A stretch of DNA of 64,000 nt, taken from Acidobacteriota bacterium. GTDB lineage: Bacteria > Acidobacteriota > Vicinamibacteria > Marinacidobacterales > Marinacidobacteraceae. The stretch is from positions 186,001 to 250,000 of the forward strand of contig JAJDUD010000061.1 of NCBI GenBank assembly GCA_022826825.1, given 5' to 3'. Below, piece by piece: positions 42,923 to 52,137 of this stretch. The first letter of the stretch is position 1. Each line of letters starts with the position of its first letter. The translations under genes and the position numbers were made by a program. Under the pieces are notes generated by a model. It was not told where the DNA came from. It saw nothing but the letters and a program-made list of their open reading frames with translations, and made no database searches.

Positions 42923-44232
42923 GCGAAACGGCCGCCGGCGAGTCCGGGCGCTGGCTGGCGCGCGCCCGCGAGGTGCTGCCGGGGGGGGTCAGTTCGCCGG
43001 TGCGGGCCTTCCGGGGCGTCGGCGGCACGCCCCCGATCGTCCGGTCGGCGAGCGGCGTGGAGATCACCGACGAAGACGGGAAGACGTACCTGGACTTCGT
43101 GGCTTCCTGGGGCCCGCTGATCCTCGGTCACGCCCACCCGGCGCTCGTCGAGGCGGTCCGGACGGCGGCGGGGCGCGGGTCTTCCTTCGGCGCCACCTCG
43201 CGCCCGGAGATCGAGCTGGCGGAGACGATGGTCGGTTGCTACCCGGGGATCGAACAGGTGCGCTTCGTCTCCTCCGGGACCGAGGCGGTGATGAGCGCGG
43301 TGCGCCTCGCCCGCGGGGCTACCGGACGCGACCTCGTGGTGAAGTTCTCCGGCTGCTACCACGGCCACGCGGACGGGTTGCTGGTGGCGGCCGGGTCCGG
43401 CCTGAAAACCCTCGGCCGCCCGGCCTCGGCGGGGGTGCCCGGCGCTTACGCCGAGCTCACCCGGGTGCTGCCGCTCGACGACGAGGACGCCCTCGCCGAT
43501 CTCTTCGAGCGCGAGGGCGACCGCATCGCGGCGGTCATCATCGAGCCCGTGCCCGCCAACAACGGCCTGCTGCAGCAGCGTCCGGCGTTCCTGGACGCCC
43601 TTCGCGAGGCCTGCACCGGCAGCGGAGCGCTCCTGATTCTCGACGAGGTCATCACCGGATTCCGGCTCGGCCCGGGAGGAGCGGCGGACCGCTACGGGCT
43701 CCAGCCGGACCTCGCCACCTTCGGCAAGGTGATCGGCGGCGGCCTGCCGGTGGGTGCGGTGGCGGGGCCGCGGGCGATCATGCGGAAGCTGGCGCCGGAG
43801 GGGCCGGTCTACCAGGCGGGAACGCTCTCGGGGAACCCGCTGGCCATGACCGCCGGGCTGACGACGCTGCGCCGGCTCATCGAGCACGACGGCTGGAGCA
43901 CCCTGGAAGCGCTGGGGCACGAGTTCGAAGAGCGCGTCGGAGACGTGCTGCGGCGCAGCGAAACGCCGGCGGCGCTCGCCCGGCTCGGATCGATCTTCTG
44001 GATCGCCTGGGGCTCGACGGCGCTGCCGCCAGCGGCGGAGAGCATTCCGGAGAGCGCCGCCGCCCGCTACTCCCGGGTTTTCCACGGGCTGCTCGACCGC
44101 GGGATCGCCCTCGCTCCTTCGGCCTATGAGGTCGGATTCCTGTCCCTGGCGCACGAGTCGCGGCATCTCGAGCGGTTCGCGGACGCGCTGGACGCGGTGC
44201 TGGCGGACCCCGACGGGGAGGCCGGCCGGTGA
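42913..44232 (+). CDS. hemL: Glutamate-1-semialdehyde 2,1-aminomutase
   Basis: PLP-dependent mutase that moves the amino group of GSA to give ALA. VLPGGVSSPVRAFRGVGG is diagnostic for HemL; SSGTEAVMSAVRLAR, CYHGHAD and TFGKVIGGGLPVGA with the PLP Lys are intact, and LSGNPLAMTAGL follows. Overlaps hemB by ten bases and the kinase gene by four. Confidence 0.94.
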   Translation: MAVSETAAGESGRWLARAREVLPGGVSSPVRAFRGVGGTPPIVRSASGVEITDEDGKTYLDFVASWGPLILGHAHPALVEAVRTAAGRGSSFGATSRPEIELAETMVGCYPGIEQVRFVSSGTEAVMSAVRLARGATGRDLVVKFSGCYHGHADGLLVAAGSGLKTLGRPASAGVPGAYAELTRVLPLDDEDALADLFEREGDRIAAVIIEPVPANNGLLQQRPAFLDALREACTGSGALLILDEVITGFRLGPGGAADRYGLQPDLATFGKVIGGGLPVGAVAGPRAIMRKLAPEGPVYQAGTLSGNPLAMTAGLTTLRRLIEHDGWSTLEALGHEFEERVGDVLRRSETPAALARLGSIFWIAWGSTALPPAAESIPESAAARYSRVFHGLLDRGIALAPSAYEVGFLSLAHESRHLERFADALDAVLADPDGEAGR

Positions 44233-45319
44233 AGTTGCGGCGCGACCCCGGCAGGGCGCTGCTGGTCAGCTTCCTCCTGGTCCTGGTGTTGTCGGTGGCC
44301 CAGGTCGGCTGGTGGATCCTCGATCAGACCCGGCTGGCCATCAACGAGCGCGACCGGCTGCTCGCGCTCTACGAGGCCGACGCCCGCGCCGTTTCCGCGG
44401 CGTTCGCGGACGATCCCGAGCGCCTCGGGGAACTCATGCCCCACCTGGAGATGGACGCGGAGCGCGGGGTCGCGACGGTGCGCGCACCGGCGCGCGACCG
44501 CGTCATTACGGCTGCCTCCTCCCGCATCAACCGCTACCGCTGGGAGGGCGGGTTCTTCCTCCTGGTGCTCGTGGGCGCGATGGTGGTCCTGACCCGAACC
44601 ATCCGGCACGACGGCGAGCTTCGCCGGCGGCAGCAGAACTTCCTCGCCGCCGTCTCCCACGAGTTCAAGAGCCCGCTCGCCAGCCTGCGGCTTTCCGCGG
44701 AAACGCTCATGACGGACGACCAGCGCGGCGGGGTGCGGCGGCTGGGCGGCCGCATGCTGAAGGACTGCGAGCGGCTGCTGCGCATGGTGGAGAACCTGCT
44801 GGACGCCACCCGGCTCGAGGAGGGGCGGCTCGCGCCCCAGGCGGGCAAGGGCCCCCTGCGCCTTCTCGATGCGGTGGGCGCGGCCGTCCTCACCCACCGG
44901 GAGGAGGCGCGCCGCGGCGGAATCGCGATCCACGTGTCCGTGGCGCCGGACCTGCTCGTGGACGCCGACCGGATCAGCATGGAGGCGGTCCTCGGGAACC
45001 TGCTCGACAACGCGGTCAAGGCCTGTCTTTCCGGCGAGGGCGAGAACATCTGGGTCGAGGCCGGGCGCGCCGAATCGCGGGTGCGGATGACCGTGCGGGA
45101 CGACGGCCGCGGGTTTCCGCCCGAGGACGCCTCGATGATCTTCGAGAAGTTCTACCGGGTCGGCGACGAACTCCAGCGCGCGACGCCGGGGGCGGGCCTC
45201 GGCCTCTACATCGCGCGGGGGCTCGCGGACCTGTCCGGCGCCACGATCAGCGCCTCGAGCCCCGGTCCGGGGAAGGGGGCGACCATCGCGGTCCTCTGGC
45301 CGGCCGCCCTGAAGACGGC

Positions 45320-45323
<4 letters not shown>
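44229..45323 (+). CDS. Sensor histidine kinase in the heme operon
   Basis: A 364-residue membrane kinase: a first helix VSFLLVLVLSVAQVGWWIL, a short sensor loop of about 75 residues, a second helix FFLLVLVGAMVVL, then the phosphoacceptor AVSHEFKSPLASLRLS with His, and ATP-binding N box LLDNAVKA, DDGRGFPP and GAGLGLYIARG. The small extracytoplasmic domain limits the size of ligand. GTG overlaps the hemL stop. With the response regulator directly following, it forms a two-component system embedded in the tetrapyrrole gene string; the signal could be heme, a porphyrin, or redox, but this is inference. Confidence 0.92.
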
Positions 45324-46034
<711 letters not shown>

Positions 46035-46042
<8 letters not shown>

Positions 46043-47057
46043 GACGCCGCTGCTCCTGCGGGCCATGCGCGGCGAAGCGGCGGATCGGCGCCCGCTGTGG
46101 ATCATGCGCCAGGCGGGCCGCTATCTGCCCGAGTACCGGGAATTGCGGCAAACCTACTCCTTCCGGGAGCTGTCCCGCTCCCCCGAGCTCGCCGCCCGGG
46201 TGACGCTCCAGCCGCTGGCGCGCTATCCGTTCGACGCCGCGATCGTGTTCGCCGACATCATGAGCCCGCTGCCGGCGCTCGGGGTGGACTTCCACTTCGA
46301 TCCCGGGCCGGTGGTGGCGCGCCCGGTGCGCGACCGCGGCGCGGTCGATGCCCTGCGCGATCCCGACCCGGAGGAGCTCGCTCCCGAGGTGATGGAAGCG
46401 ATCCGGACGGTGCGGGCCGAACTGCCGTCCAGGGTTGCGGTCCTCGGTTTCTGCGGCGCCCCCTGGACCCTCGCCGCCTATCTCGTCCAGGGGCGCGGGG
46501 GGAAGGACTTCCCCGTCCTGCGGGCCTTCGCCGCCGCCGAGGAGAGCGAGCTGCAGCGTCTGCTCGGCAAGCTGACGGACGCGATGGCGGTGTACCTGAT
46601 CCGCCAGGCGGAGGCCGGAGCCGACGCCGTGCAGGTGTTCGATTCCTGGGCGGGGCTGCTCTCGCTGTCCCGGTGGAACCGGCTCATCCGGCCCCACCTC
46701 GAGACCCTGCTCGAACGGGTCGGGCGCGCGGGGGTTCCCAGAATCCTCTTCGTGCAGAACGCGCCGCACCTCCTCGACGAGTACGCGCGCCTGCCGGCGG
46801 ACGTGATCTCGGTGGACTGGCGGGTGGACCTCGCCGGGGCGCAGGCGCGCTATCCCGGCCGGGCGGTTCAGGGGAACCTGGATCCCGCGGTGCTGCTGGC
46901 GGGGCCGAAGACGGTGCGGAAAGCCGCGGAACGACTTCTCGGGAGGGTGGCGCCGTCGGGCCACATCGTGAATCTGGGTCACGGAATCCTCCCCGGGACG
47001 CCGCTCGAGAGCGTGGACGCGCTCGTGGAAGCGGTATGGGAGGAGAGGCCGCAATGA
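46035..47057 (+). CDS. hemE: Uroporphyrinogen decarboxylase
   Basis: Removes four acetate carboxyls from uroporphyrinogen III to coproporphyrinogen III. WIMRQAGRYLPEYRELR is the diagnostic substrate-binding block; VFADIMSPLPALGVD, GFCGAPWTLAAYLVQG and LGHGILPGTP complete the family pattern. Length 340 is normal. Overlaps the response regulator by 8 bases and the following gene by 4. Confidence 0.95.
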
Positions 47058-47776
47058 GCCATCGAACGAACGGCCGGCCGGCGCCGCTGGATCTCGCCGA
47101 AAAGGGCCTCCGGGACGGCGAGCCGATCCGGCTGGATCGCCGCCTGTTCATGAAGTTCACCGCGTTCGGCGGATGCGAGGCGGTGGAGCCGGTGGCGGAG
47201 GCGCTTGCCGCAGCGCGAGTCGAGGGGGCGCTCTACCTCGACGCGAACGATCCGTCCGGCATCGGGGTCATGGCCATTGCCGAGGATCCGGAATGGTTCG
47301 TCACCTCGCAGCGCAGCCTTTTCCGGCAGCCTCCGTTCGCGGACCTGGCCCGGAAGGAGGCGTTCGACATGCTGGGCCGCACCTACTCGATCGGCTACGA
47401 GAGCGATCTCGAGGAGACCCTCCTGCGGCTGCCCCGCCGCAAGATCCTCGATCCGCAAAACGCCTGGGCGCTCTGGTATCCGCTGCGCCGCGCTGCCGGT
47501 TTCTATCGGCTGCCCCAGGAGCGGCAGCGCAAGATCCTCGGCGAGCACGGCGCCATCGGCCGGCGCTACGGCGCGGCCGGGCTGGCGACCGACATCCGGC
47601 TGGCCGCCTTCGGCCTCGACCGGAACGACAACGACTTCGTCATCGGCCTGCTGGGCAGGGCGCTGCACCCCCTGTCGGCGGTGGTGGAAACGATGCGCGG
47701 CACCGAACAGACCGCCGAGTTCGTGACCAGTCTGGGGCCCTTCTTCGTCGGGAGGGCCGTCTGGCAGAGCGCCTGA
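47054..47776 (+). CDS. Chlorite-dismutase-like heme synthase (coproheme decarboxylase, HemQ/ChdC)
   Basis: A 240-residue member of the chlorite dismutase superfamily. LFMKFTAFGG begins a ferredoxin-like repeat, and FDMLGRTYSIGYESDLEE plus AWALWYPLRRAAGFYRLPQ match the ChdC/HemQ class; the distal HGAIGRRYG is the His region. ChdC turns coproheme into protoheme with hydrogen peroxide in Gram-positive-type heme synthesis. Sitting between hemE and hemH with no HemN or HemF in the cluster, the coproporphyrin-dependent route is implied. ATG overlaps the hemE stop. Confidence 0.85.
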   Translation: MSHRTNGRPAPLDLAEKGLRDGEPIRLDRRLFMKFTAFGGCEAVEPVAEALAAARVEGALYLDANDPSGIGVMAIAEDPEWFVTSQRSLFRQPPFADLARKEAFDMLGRTYSIGYESDLEETLLRLPRRKILDPQNAWALWYPLRRAAGFYRLPQERQRKILGEHGAIGRRYGAAGLATDIRLAAFGLDRNDNDFVIGLLGRALHPLSAVVETMRGTEQTAEFVTSLGPFFVGRAVWQSA

Positions 47777-47798
47777 CATGCGAACCGCCTCCGTGACG

Positions 47799-48017
47799 AG
47801 GAGCGCCGGTCTTCAGACCGGCATCGCGGCCGCAGGCCGCGAAACTCCCCACGCGATGCGCGCTGATCGCGGGGACCTGAAACGAAGACGACGAAGCGGA
47901 GTACGCGCGCACAGTTGTCGCTGCGCCATTGCGTTTGGCGAGGGTGCCATGCGGCGACGTGACGTTGGGAGTTTCGCCCGCTGCGCGGGCGATGCCGGTC
48001 TGGAGACCGGCGCTCCT
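47799..48017. repeat. Family B palindromic element, copy 2
   Basis: A 219-base copy occupying most of the gap between chdC and hemH. Left hairpin CCGGTCTTCAGACCGG, right hairpin CCGGTCTGGAGACCGG. The inner part shares GAAGCGGAGTACGCGCGC and GGCGAGGGTGCCATGCGGCG with the 50498 copy in the same orientation. Confidence 0.85.
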
Positions 48018-48064
48018 GGCGCTCCTGGGCGTTCGCCCCGGTTCCGCCGCAGACTGCTGACCCC

Positions 48065-49135
48065 GTGATCCCTCCCGAGCTCTTCGACGACGAGGCCCGC
48101 AGCTACGACGCCGTCCTGGTCGTTTCGTTCGGCGGCCCGGAGGGACCGGACGACGTCATGCCGTTCCTCGACAACGTCCTCCGCGGGCTGCCGATCTCGC
48201 CCGCCGGCAAGGCCCGCATCGCGGAGCGTTACTACCGGTTCGGCGGGGTGAGCCCCATCGCGGAGTACACCCGCGAGTTCGTGCGGGCGCTCGAGGCGGC
48301 GCTCGCCGAGCGCGGTCCGCGACTCCCGGTCTACCTGGGCAACCGGAACTGGCATCCGATGCTGCCGGACACCATGGCGCGGATGGCGCGGGACGGGATC
48401 CGGACGGCGCTCGTCCACGTGACCAGCACCTTCAGCTCCTACAGCGGCTGCCGCCGCTACCGGGAGGACCTCTTCGCCGCCTCGAACGGGCTTCCGGAGG
48501 CCCCGCGCCTGGACCGGATGCGCTACGGCTACAACCATCCGGGGTTCATCGCCGCGATGGCGGACCGCCTGCGCGAGGCGTTCGCCCGCTTCTCGGCGGC
48601 GGACCCCGCGCCGGCCCTGGTGTTCACCGCGCACAGCCTGCCGCTCTCCATGGCGAGGGGCTGCGACTACGAGGCCGAACTTCGGGAGTCCTGCGGGCTG
48701 GTAGCCGGCGCCGCCGGGGCGCCGGACTGGAGTCTGGCGTACCAGAGCCAGAACGCCTCCTACGGGGAACCGTGGCTCGGGCCCGACGTGGACGAGGCGC
48801 TGCGGGCGGCGCGCGGGGCCGGTCATTCAGGAGTGGTGGTGGCCCCCATCGGGTTCGTCTGCGACCACCTGGAGGTCGTTCTGGATCTCGACGTGGAGGC
48901 GGCGGAAACGGCCCGCGATCTCGGAATCCGGATGGTGCGGGCCGGCACCGTGGGCACGCACCCGGCCTACGTGGAGATGGTGCGGGAGTTGGTCGTCGAA
49001 CGGATGACGGCAGATCCCGAGCGCCGCGCGCTGGGCGGTCGCGGGCCGCGCCCGGACATCTGTCCGGCGGACTGTTGCCTCTCGGGGCGGCGCGGCGACC
49101 CCCGGCCCGCGCTCTGCGGCGCCGATTCGGCGTGA
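48065..49135 (+). CDS. hemH: Ferrochelatase (probably coproporphyrin type)
   Basis: Inserts ferrous iron into the porphyrin ring. VLVVSFGGPEGPDDVMPFL, GNRNWHPMLPDTM and TAHSLPL show the family; the metal-binding His is in WHP and the acidic partner in CDHLEVVLDLDVEA. The C-terminus has CPADCC, hinting at an iron-sulfur ligand set seen in some bacterial ferrochelatases. The presence of ChdC suggests that coproporphyrin III, not protoporphyrin IX, is the substrate. GTG start. Overlap with the following oxidase by GTGA. Confidence 0.9.
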   Translation: MIPPELFDDEARSYDAVLVVSFGGPEGPDDVMPFLDNVLRGLPISPAGKARIAERYYRFGGVSPIAEYTREFVRALEAALAERGPRLPVYLGNRNWHPMLPDTMARMARDGIRTALVHVTSTFSSYSGCRRYREDLFAASNGLPEAPRLDRMRYGYNHPGFIAAMADRLREAFARFSAADPAPALVFTAHSLPLSMARGCDYEAELRESCGLVAGAAGAPDWSLAYQSQNASYGEPWLGPDVDEALRAARGAGHSGVVVAPIGFVCDHLEVVLDLDVEAAETARDLGIRMVRAGTVGTHPAYVEMVRELVVERMTADPERRALGGRGPRPDICPADCCLSGRRGDPRPALCGADSA

Positions 49136-50499
49136 GTGCGGGCCGCCGTCCGGACGTCGTCGTCCTCGGCGCCGGCCTTTCCGGCCTCACCGCGGCCCTG
49201 ATGCTTCAGGAAGCGGGCCTCGATGTGCAGGTCGTTGAAGCCCGAGGGCGCGTCGGCGGGCGCATCCGTTCGGTCCCCACCGCCGCCGGAACTCTGGAAT
49301 CGGGAGGGGCGACGATCGGCGCCGGGTACCGGCGCGTCATCACCGCGGCGGAGCGCCACGGAGTCGGGCTGGTGGACGCCACGCCGCTGCTCCGGTTCTT
49401 CCGGGAGCAGGAGCTGGTGCTCGACGGCGGTCTGGTCGGGCGGACGGAGTGGCCGGACCATCCGGCCAATCCCTTCCCGGAGCGCGACCGGGACCTCATG
49501 CCCTGGAACTTCGCCCGCGTCCTGACCGAGCGGGAGAACCCGCTGGACACGCCGGAGGACTGGCTCGACCCGTCGTATGCCCGGCGCGACGTCCCGCTCC
49601 GTGACTGGATGAAGGGCCTCGGGCTCAGCGAGGCGGCGATCCGGGTCGGATACGACCTGAACCCCGCCTTCGGGCGGGACGCCGCCGACGTCTCGGCGCT
49701 TCTCGTCTTCTTTCGGGCCGCGTTCTCGGCCAGCCAGCGGCGGGCCGCGCCGGAGGGCGTGGTCGGCTTCAACCTGGAGGGCGGCGCCACGCGGCTTCCC
49801 GAACGGATGGCGGCGGGTCTCGGCCGCGGGGTGCATTTCGACCGGGAGGTCCGGCGCATCGAGGACGACGGGCGAGGAGTCACCGTCCGCTGCGCCGGCG
49901 GGAGCGTCTATCGGACGCGGCGGGTGGTCTGCTCGCTCCCATTTCCGGTCCTGCGGCAGGTCGCGCTGGACCCGCCGCTCAGCGGGCTCCAGGGCGAAGC
50001 CGTGCGCGAACTGCCGTCACAGCCGGTGACCCAGCTCCATTTCGGGGTCCGGTCGCCGTTTTGGGAAGCGGACGGCCTGGCCCCGAGCCTCTACACGGAC
50101 GGCCCCGCCGGGATGTTCGCCGCCGCGCGGCCGGACAGCGCCTCCATCGAAGTCACTGGATTCACCGCCTGGGTCATGGGAGACCAGGCGCGCCGTCTCG
50201 ATGCGCTCCCGGCCGCCGAGGCGGCGGCGCTCGTGACTCGGGAGATCGAATCGGTGCGTCCCGCCGCGCGCAACCAGCTGGAGTTCATCGGCCTCAAGAG
50301 CTGGGGCGCCGATCCCTTTGCCGGCGGAGCCTGGGCAACCTTCCGGCCGGGGCAGGTGACCCGGTTCGCCGCGGCGATGCGCGTCGCGCACGGACGGGTC
50401 CACTTCTGCGGCGAGCACCTTGCGACAGCGAGCCGCGGCATGGAGGGGGCGATGGAGTCCGGCGAGCGCGCGGCGCGGGAGGTCTTGGAGTGCGGTTAG
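49132..50499 (+). CDS. FAD-dependent amine/porphyrinogen oxidase family protein
   Basis: A 455-residue flavoprotein. VVVLGAGLSGLTAALML is the FAD dinucleotide site, VEARGRVGGRIRS the GRVGG motif, and the C-terminal FCGEHLATASRGMEGAMESGERAA is the second FAD motif of monoamine-oxidase-like enzymes. Its place after ferrochelatase makes it the best candidate for coproporphyrinogen (or protoporphyrinogen) oxidase, HemY/CgoX type, needed to aromatise the ring. Sequence alone also allows an amine oxidase, so no symbol is given. GTG start within hemH stop. Confidence 0.8.
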   Translation: MSAGRRPDVVVLGAGLSGLTAALMLQEAGLDVQVVEARGRVGGRIRSVPTAAGTLESGGATIGAGYRRVITAAERHGVGLVDATPLLRFFREQELVLDGGLVGRTEWPDHPANPFPERDRDLMPWNFARVLTERENPLDTPEDWLDPSYARRDVPLRDWMKGLGLSEAAIRVGYDLNPAFGRDAADVSALLVFFRAAFSASQRRAAPEGVVGFNLEGGATRLPERMAAGLGRGVHFDREVRRIEDDGRGVTVRCAGGSVYRTRRVVCSLPFPVLRQVALDPPLSGLQGEAVRELPSQPVTQLHFGVRSPFWEADGLAPSLYTDGPAGMFAAARPDSASIEVTGFTAWVMGDQARRLDALPAAEAAALVTREIESVRPAARNQLEFIGLKSWGADPFAGGAWATFRPGQVTRFAAAMRVAHGRVHFCGEHLATASRGMEGAMESGERAAREVLECG

Positions 50500-50716
50500 G
50501 AGCGCCGGTGTTCACACCGGCATCGCGGCCAACGGCCGCGAAACTCCCGGCGCCATCGCGCCCCATCGCGGGAACCCCGATCGAAGACCGCGAAGCGGGG
50601 TACGCGCGCGCACTCGTCGCCGTGCCATTCCCTTTGGCGAGGGTGCCGTGCGGCGAAAGGAAGCCCGGGAGTTTCGCCCGCTGCGCGGGCGATGCCGGTC
50701 GGAGACCGGCGCTCCT
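50498..50716. repeat. Family B palindromic element, copy 3
   Basis: A 219-base copy, exactly the same length as copy 2. Left hairpin CCGGTGTTCACACCGG, right CCGGTCGGAGACCGG. Interior matches copy 2 closely and in the same orientation. It begins two bases inside the oxidase stop codon's end and leaves about 110 bases to the selenoprotein start. Confidence 0.85.
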
Positions 50717-50825
50717 GGCGCTCCCAGCCGCCTCGTCATCCGGCGGGCCGAGTTTTCGTGGCAACGGGGCCCCGTGAGTTTCGCGACGGGCTGCTAACCT
50801 GCCGCCCCCTCGGGAAAGACTGCCA

Positions 50826-52133
50826 ATGCAACAACACACGCGGGTGAGACGCTCCGGCGTCCCGCTGCTCGCCGCTGCCGGCCTGTTCCTCGGGCTGAGC
50901 GTTCCGGGACATCCGTCGCCGGCTGGGAACCAGCCGTTCGAGGATGACACCCTGGAATGGCTCGACAACTACGAGCAGGCGCTGGCGCTGGCGAAGGAGA
51001 CGGGACGGCCGCTGCTGGTCGAATTCCGCTGCGCCCCCTGAATCACCGGCCGACGATTCGACGCACAGGTGGTGCTGTCGCCGCGAGATTCCGAGAGGGG
51101 ACGTCTGCTCGAACGCTTCGTCCGCGCCCGCATCACGCGAATGAACCGGATCGACGTCGGCCTCTTCGACTTCGACTGGCACCACTCGATCTACTTCTTC
51201 ATCGTCAGTCCGGACGAGCAGATCTATCTGCGCTACGGCGGGCGCGACGCGGTCTCGGCGGACTCGTATCTGGATCTCGACAGCTTCGCGCTCGCGCTCC
51301 GGGCGGGCCTCGAGGAGCACGAGCGATGGCTCGCGGGTGAGTTGCCCGCGCGTCCGCGTCCGCCGCCTTTCTTCGCGAGAGAGCTGGAGCGCCTGCGCGT
51401 GCAGGAACTGGAGCGGGGCCGTTGCGTCGAATGCCACATGATCGGGGACTACCGGGCCGCCGCGCGGGAGCGGGACGGAACCCTGGACAAGCGGCGCGAG
51501 ATGTTCCGCTCGCCCGACATTCGGGACCTCGGCATCCACCTCGACGTGCCGCAGGGCCTCGTGGTCGAGCGCGCCGAGGGAGCGGCCCTGGCCGCCGGAC
51601 TGCTTCCCGGCGACGCCATCGTGAACTTCGGCGGAAGCCGGGTGCTGACGTTCGGGGACCTGCTCTACGCCTACGACGGCCTGGATCGGAACGCCGCGCG
51701 CCTCCCCCTGACCGTCGAGCGGGCAGGGGCCGGGCCGGTGGACCTCGTGATCGAACTGCCGCCGCAGTGGTGGGTTTCGGACATCGCCTACCGCTACTGG
51801 TCGATCGATCCCCAGACCCATCTGACCATCGCGCCGCTCACCGACGCGAGGAAGCGCGACCTGGGCTTCGATCCCGAAGGCTTCGCCTGCGAGGTCACCC
51901 GCGTCAACCCCCGCGCCGACGTGCTCAAGCTCCACGACCTCCGGCCCGGCGACGTCATCTACTCCGTGGACGGGGTGGAGGCGGACCCGCCGGTCTTCGA
52001 TTGTCTCGTCTACCTGCGGCTCAACGTCTCCGCCGGGGAGGAGGTGGACCTCGGGGTGCTCCGCGACGGCGTCCGCACGGAGGTGACCGCCCGGACCCAC
52101 CGCCAGCGGTTTCGCAAGCTCGGAACCCCCTGA
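50826..52133 (+). CDS. Thioredoxin-like/PDZ selenoprotein with CxxCH motif
   Basis: Exported 435-residue protein in which codon 72, UGA at 51039-51041, is read as selenocysteine. The signal region LLAAAGLFLGLSVPGH precedes a thioredoxin-like fold: WLDNYEQALALAKETGRPLL, then FRCAPU, a CxxU redox motif (Cys69, Sec72), ITGRRFDAQVVLS, and DSIYFF-like strands. A CVECH motif (Cys200, Cys203, His204) could bind covalent c-type heme. Two PDZ-like regions follow, one with GIHLDVPQGLVVERAEGAALAAGLLPGD and another with VLKLHDLRPGDVIYSVDGV. The frame is uninterrupted across UGA and a SECIS-like hairpin starts 17 bases later. I recall a family named Trx7/PDZ (seleno)protein, to which this probably belongs. 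An alternative is a Cys-to-stop nonsense mutation. Confidence 0.82.
51039..51041 (+). other. Selenocysteine UGA codon
   Basis: UGA in frame of one continuous protein. It follows TGC GCC CCC, so it forms C-A-P-U. Codons on both sides continue the thioredoxin fold without shift. Confidence 0.8.
51059..51080 (+). promoter_or_regulatory. Candidate bacterial SECIS hairpin
   Basis: CGAC-GCAC pairs with GTGC-(T)-GTCG, with loop AGGTG and one bulged T at 51076. The loop carries GGT as in the E. coli fdhF SECIS (loop AGGTCT), and lies 26 bases beyond UGA, inside the 16-37 base window of the bacterial model. SelB would bind it to deliver Sec-tRNA. Confidence 0.75.
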
Positions 52134-52137
52134 ATCG

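Noticed and set aside
49132-50499. Confident protoporphyrinogen oxidase call
   Set aside because: Sequence fits monoamine-oxidase-like flavoproteins as well; operon position alone does not settle it.
51069-52133. Independent gene starting at GTG 51069
   Set aside because: It would begin within the thioredoxin fold, lose the signal peptide, and leave the upstream 71-residue ORF without purpose; the SECIS and continuous frame favour read-through.
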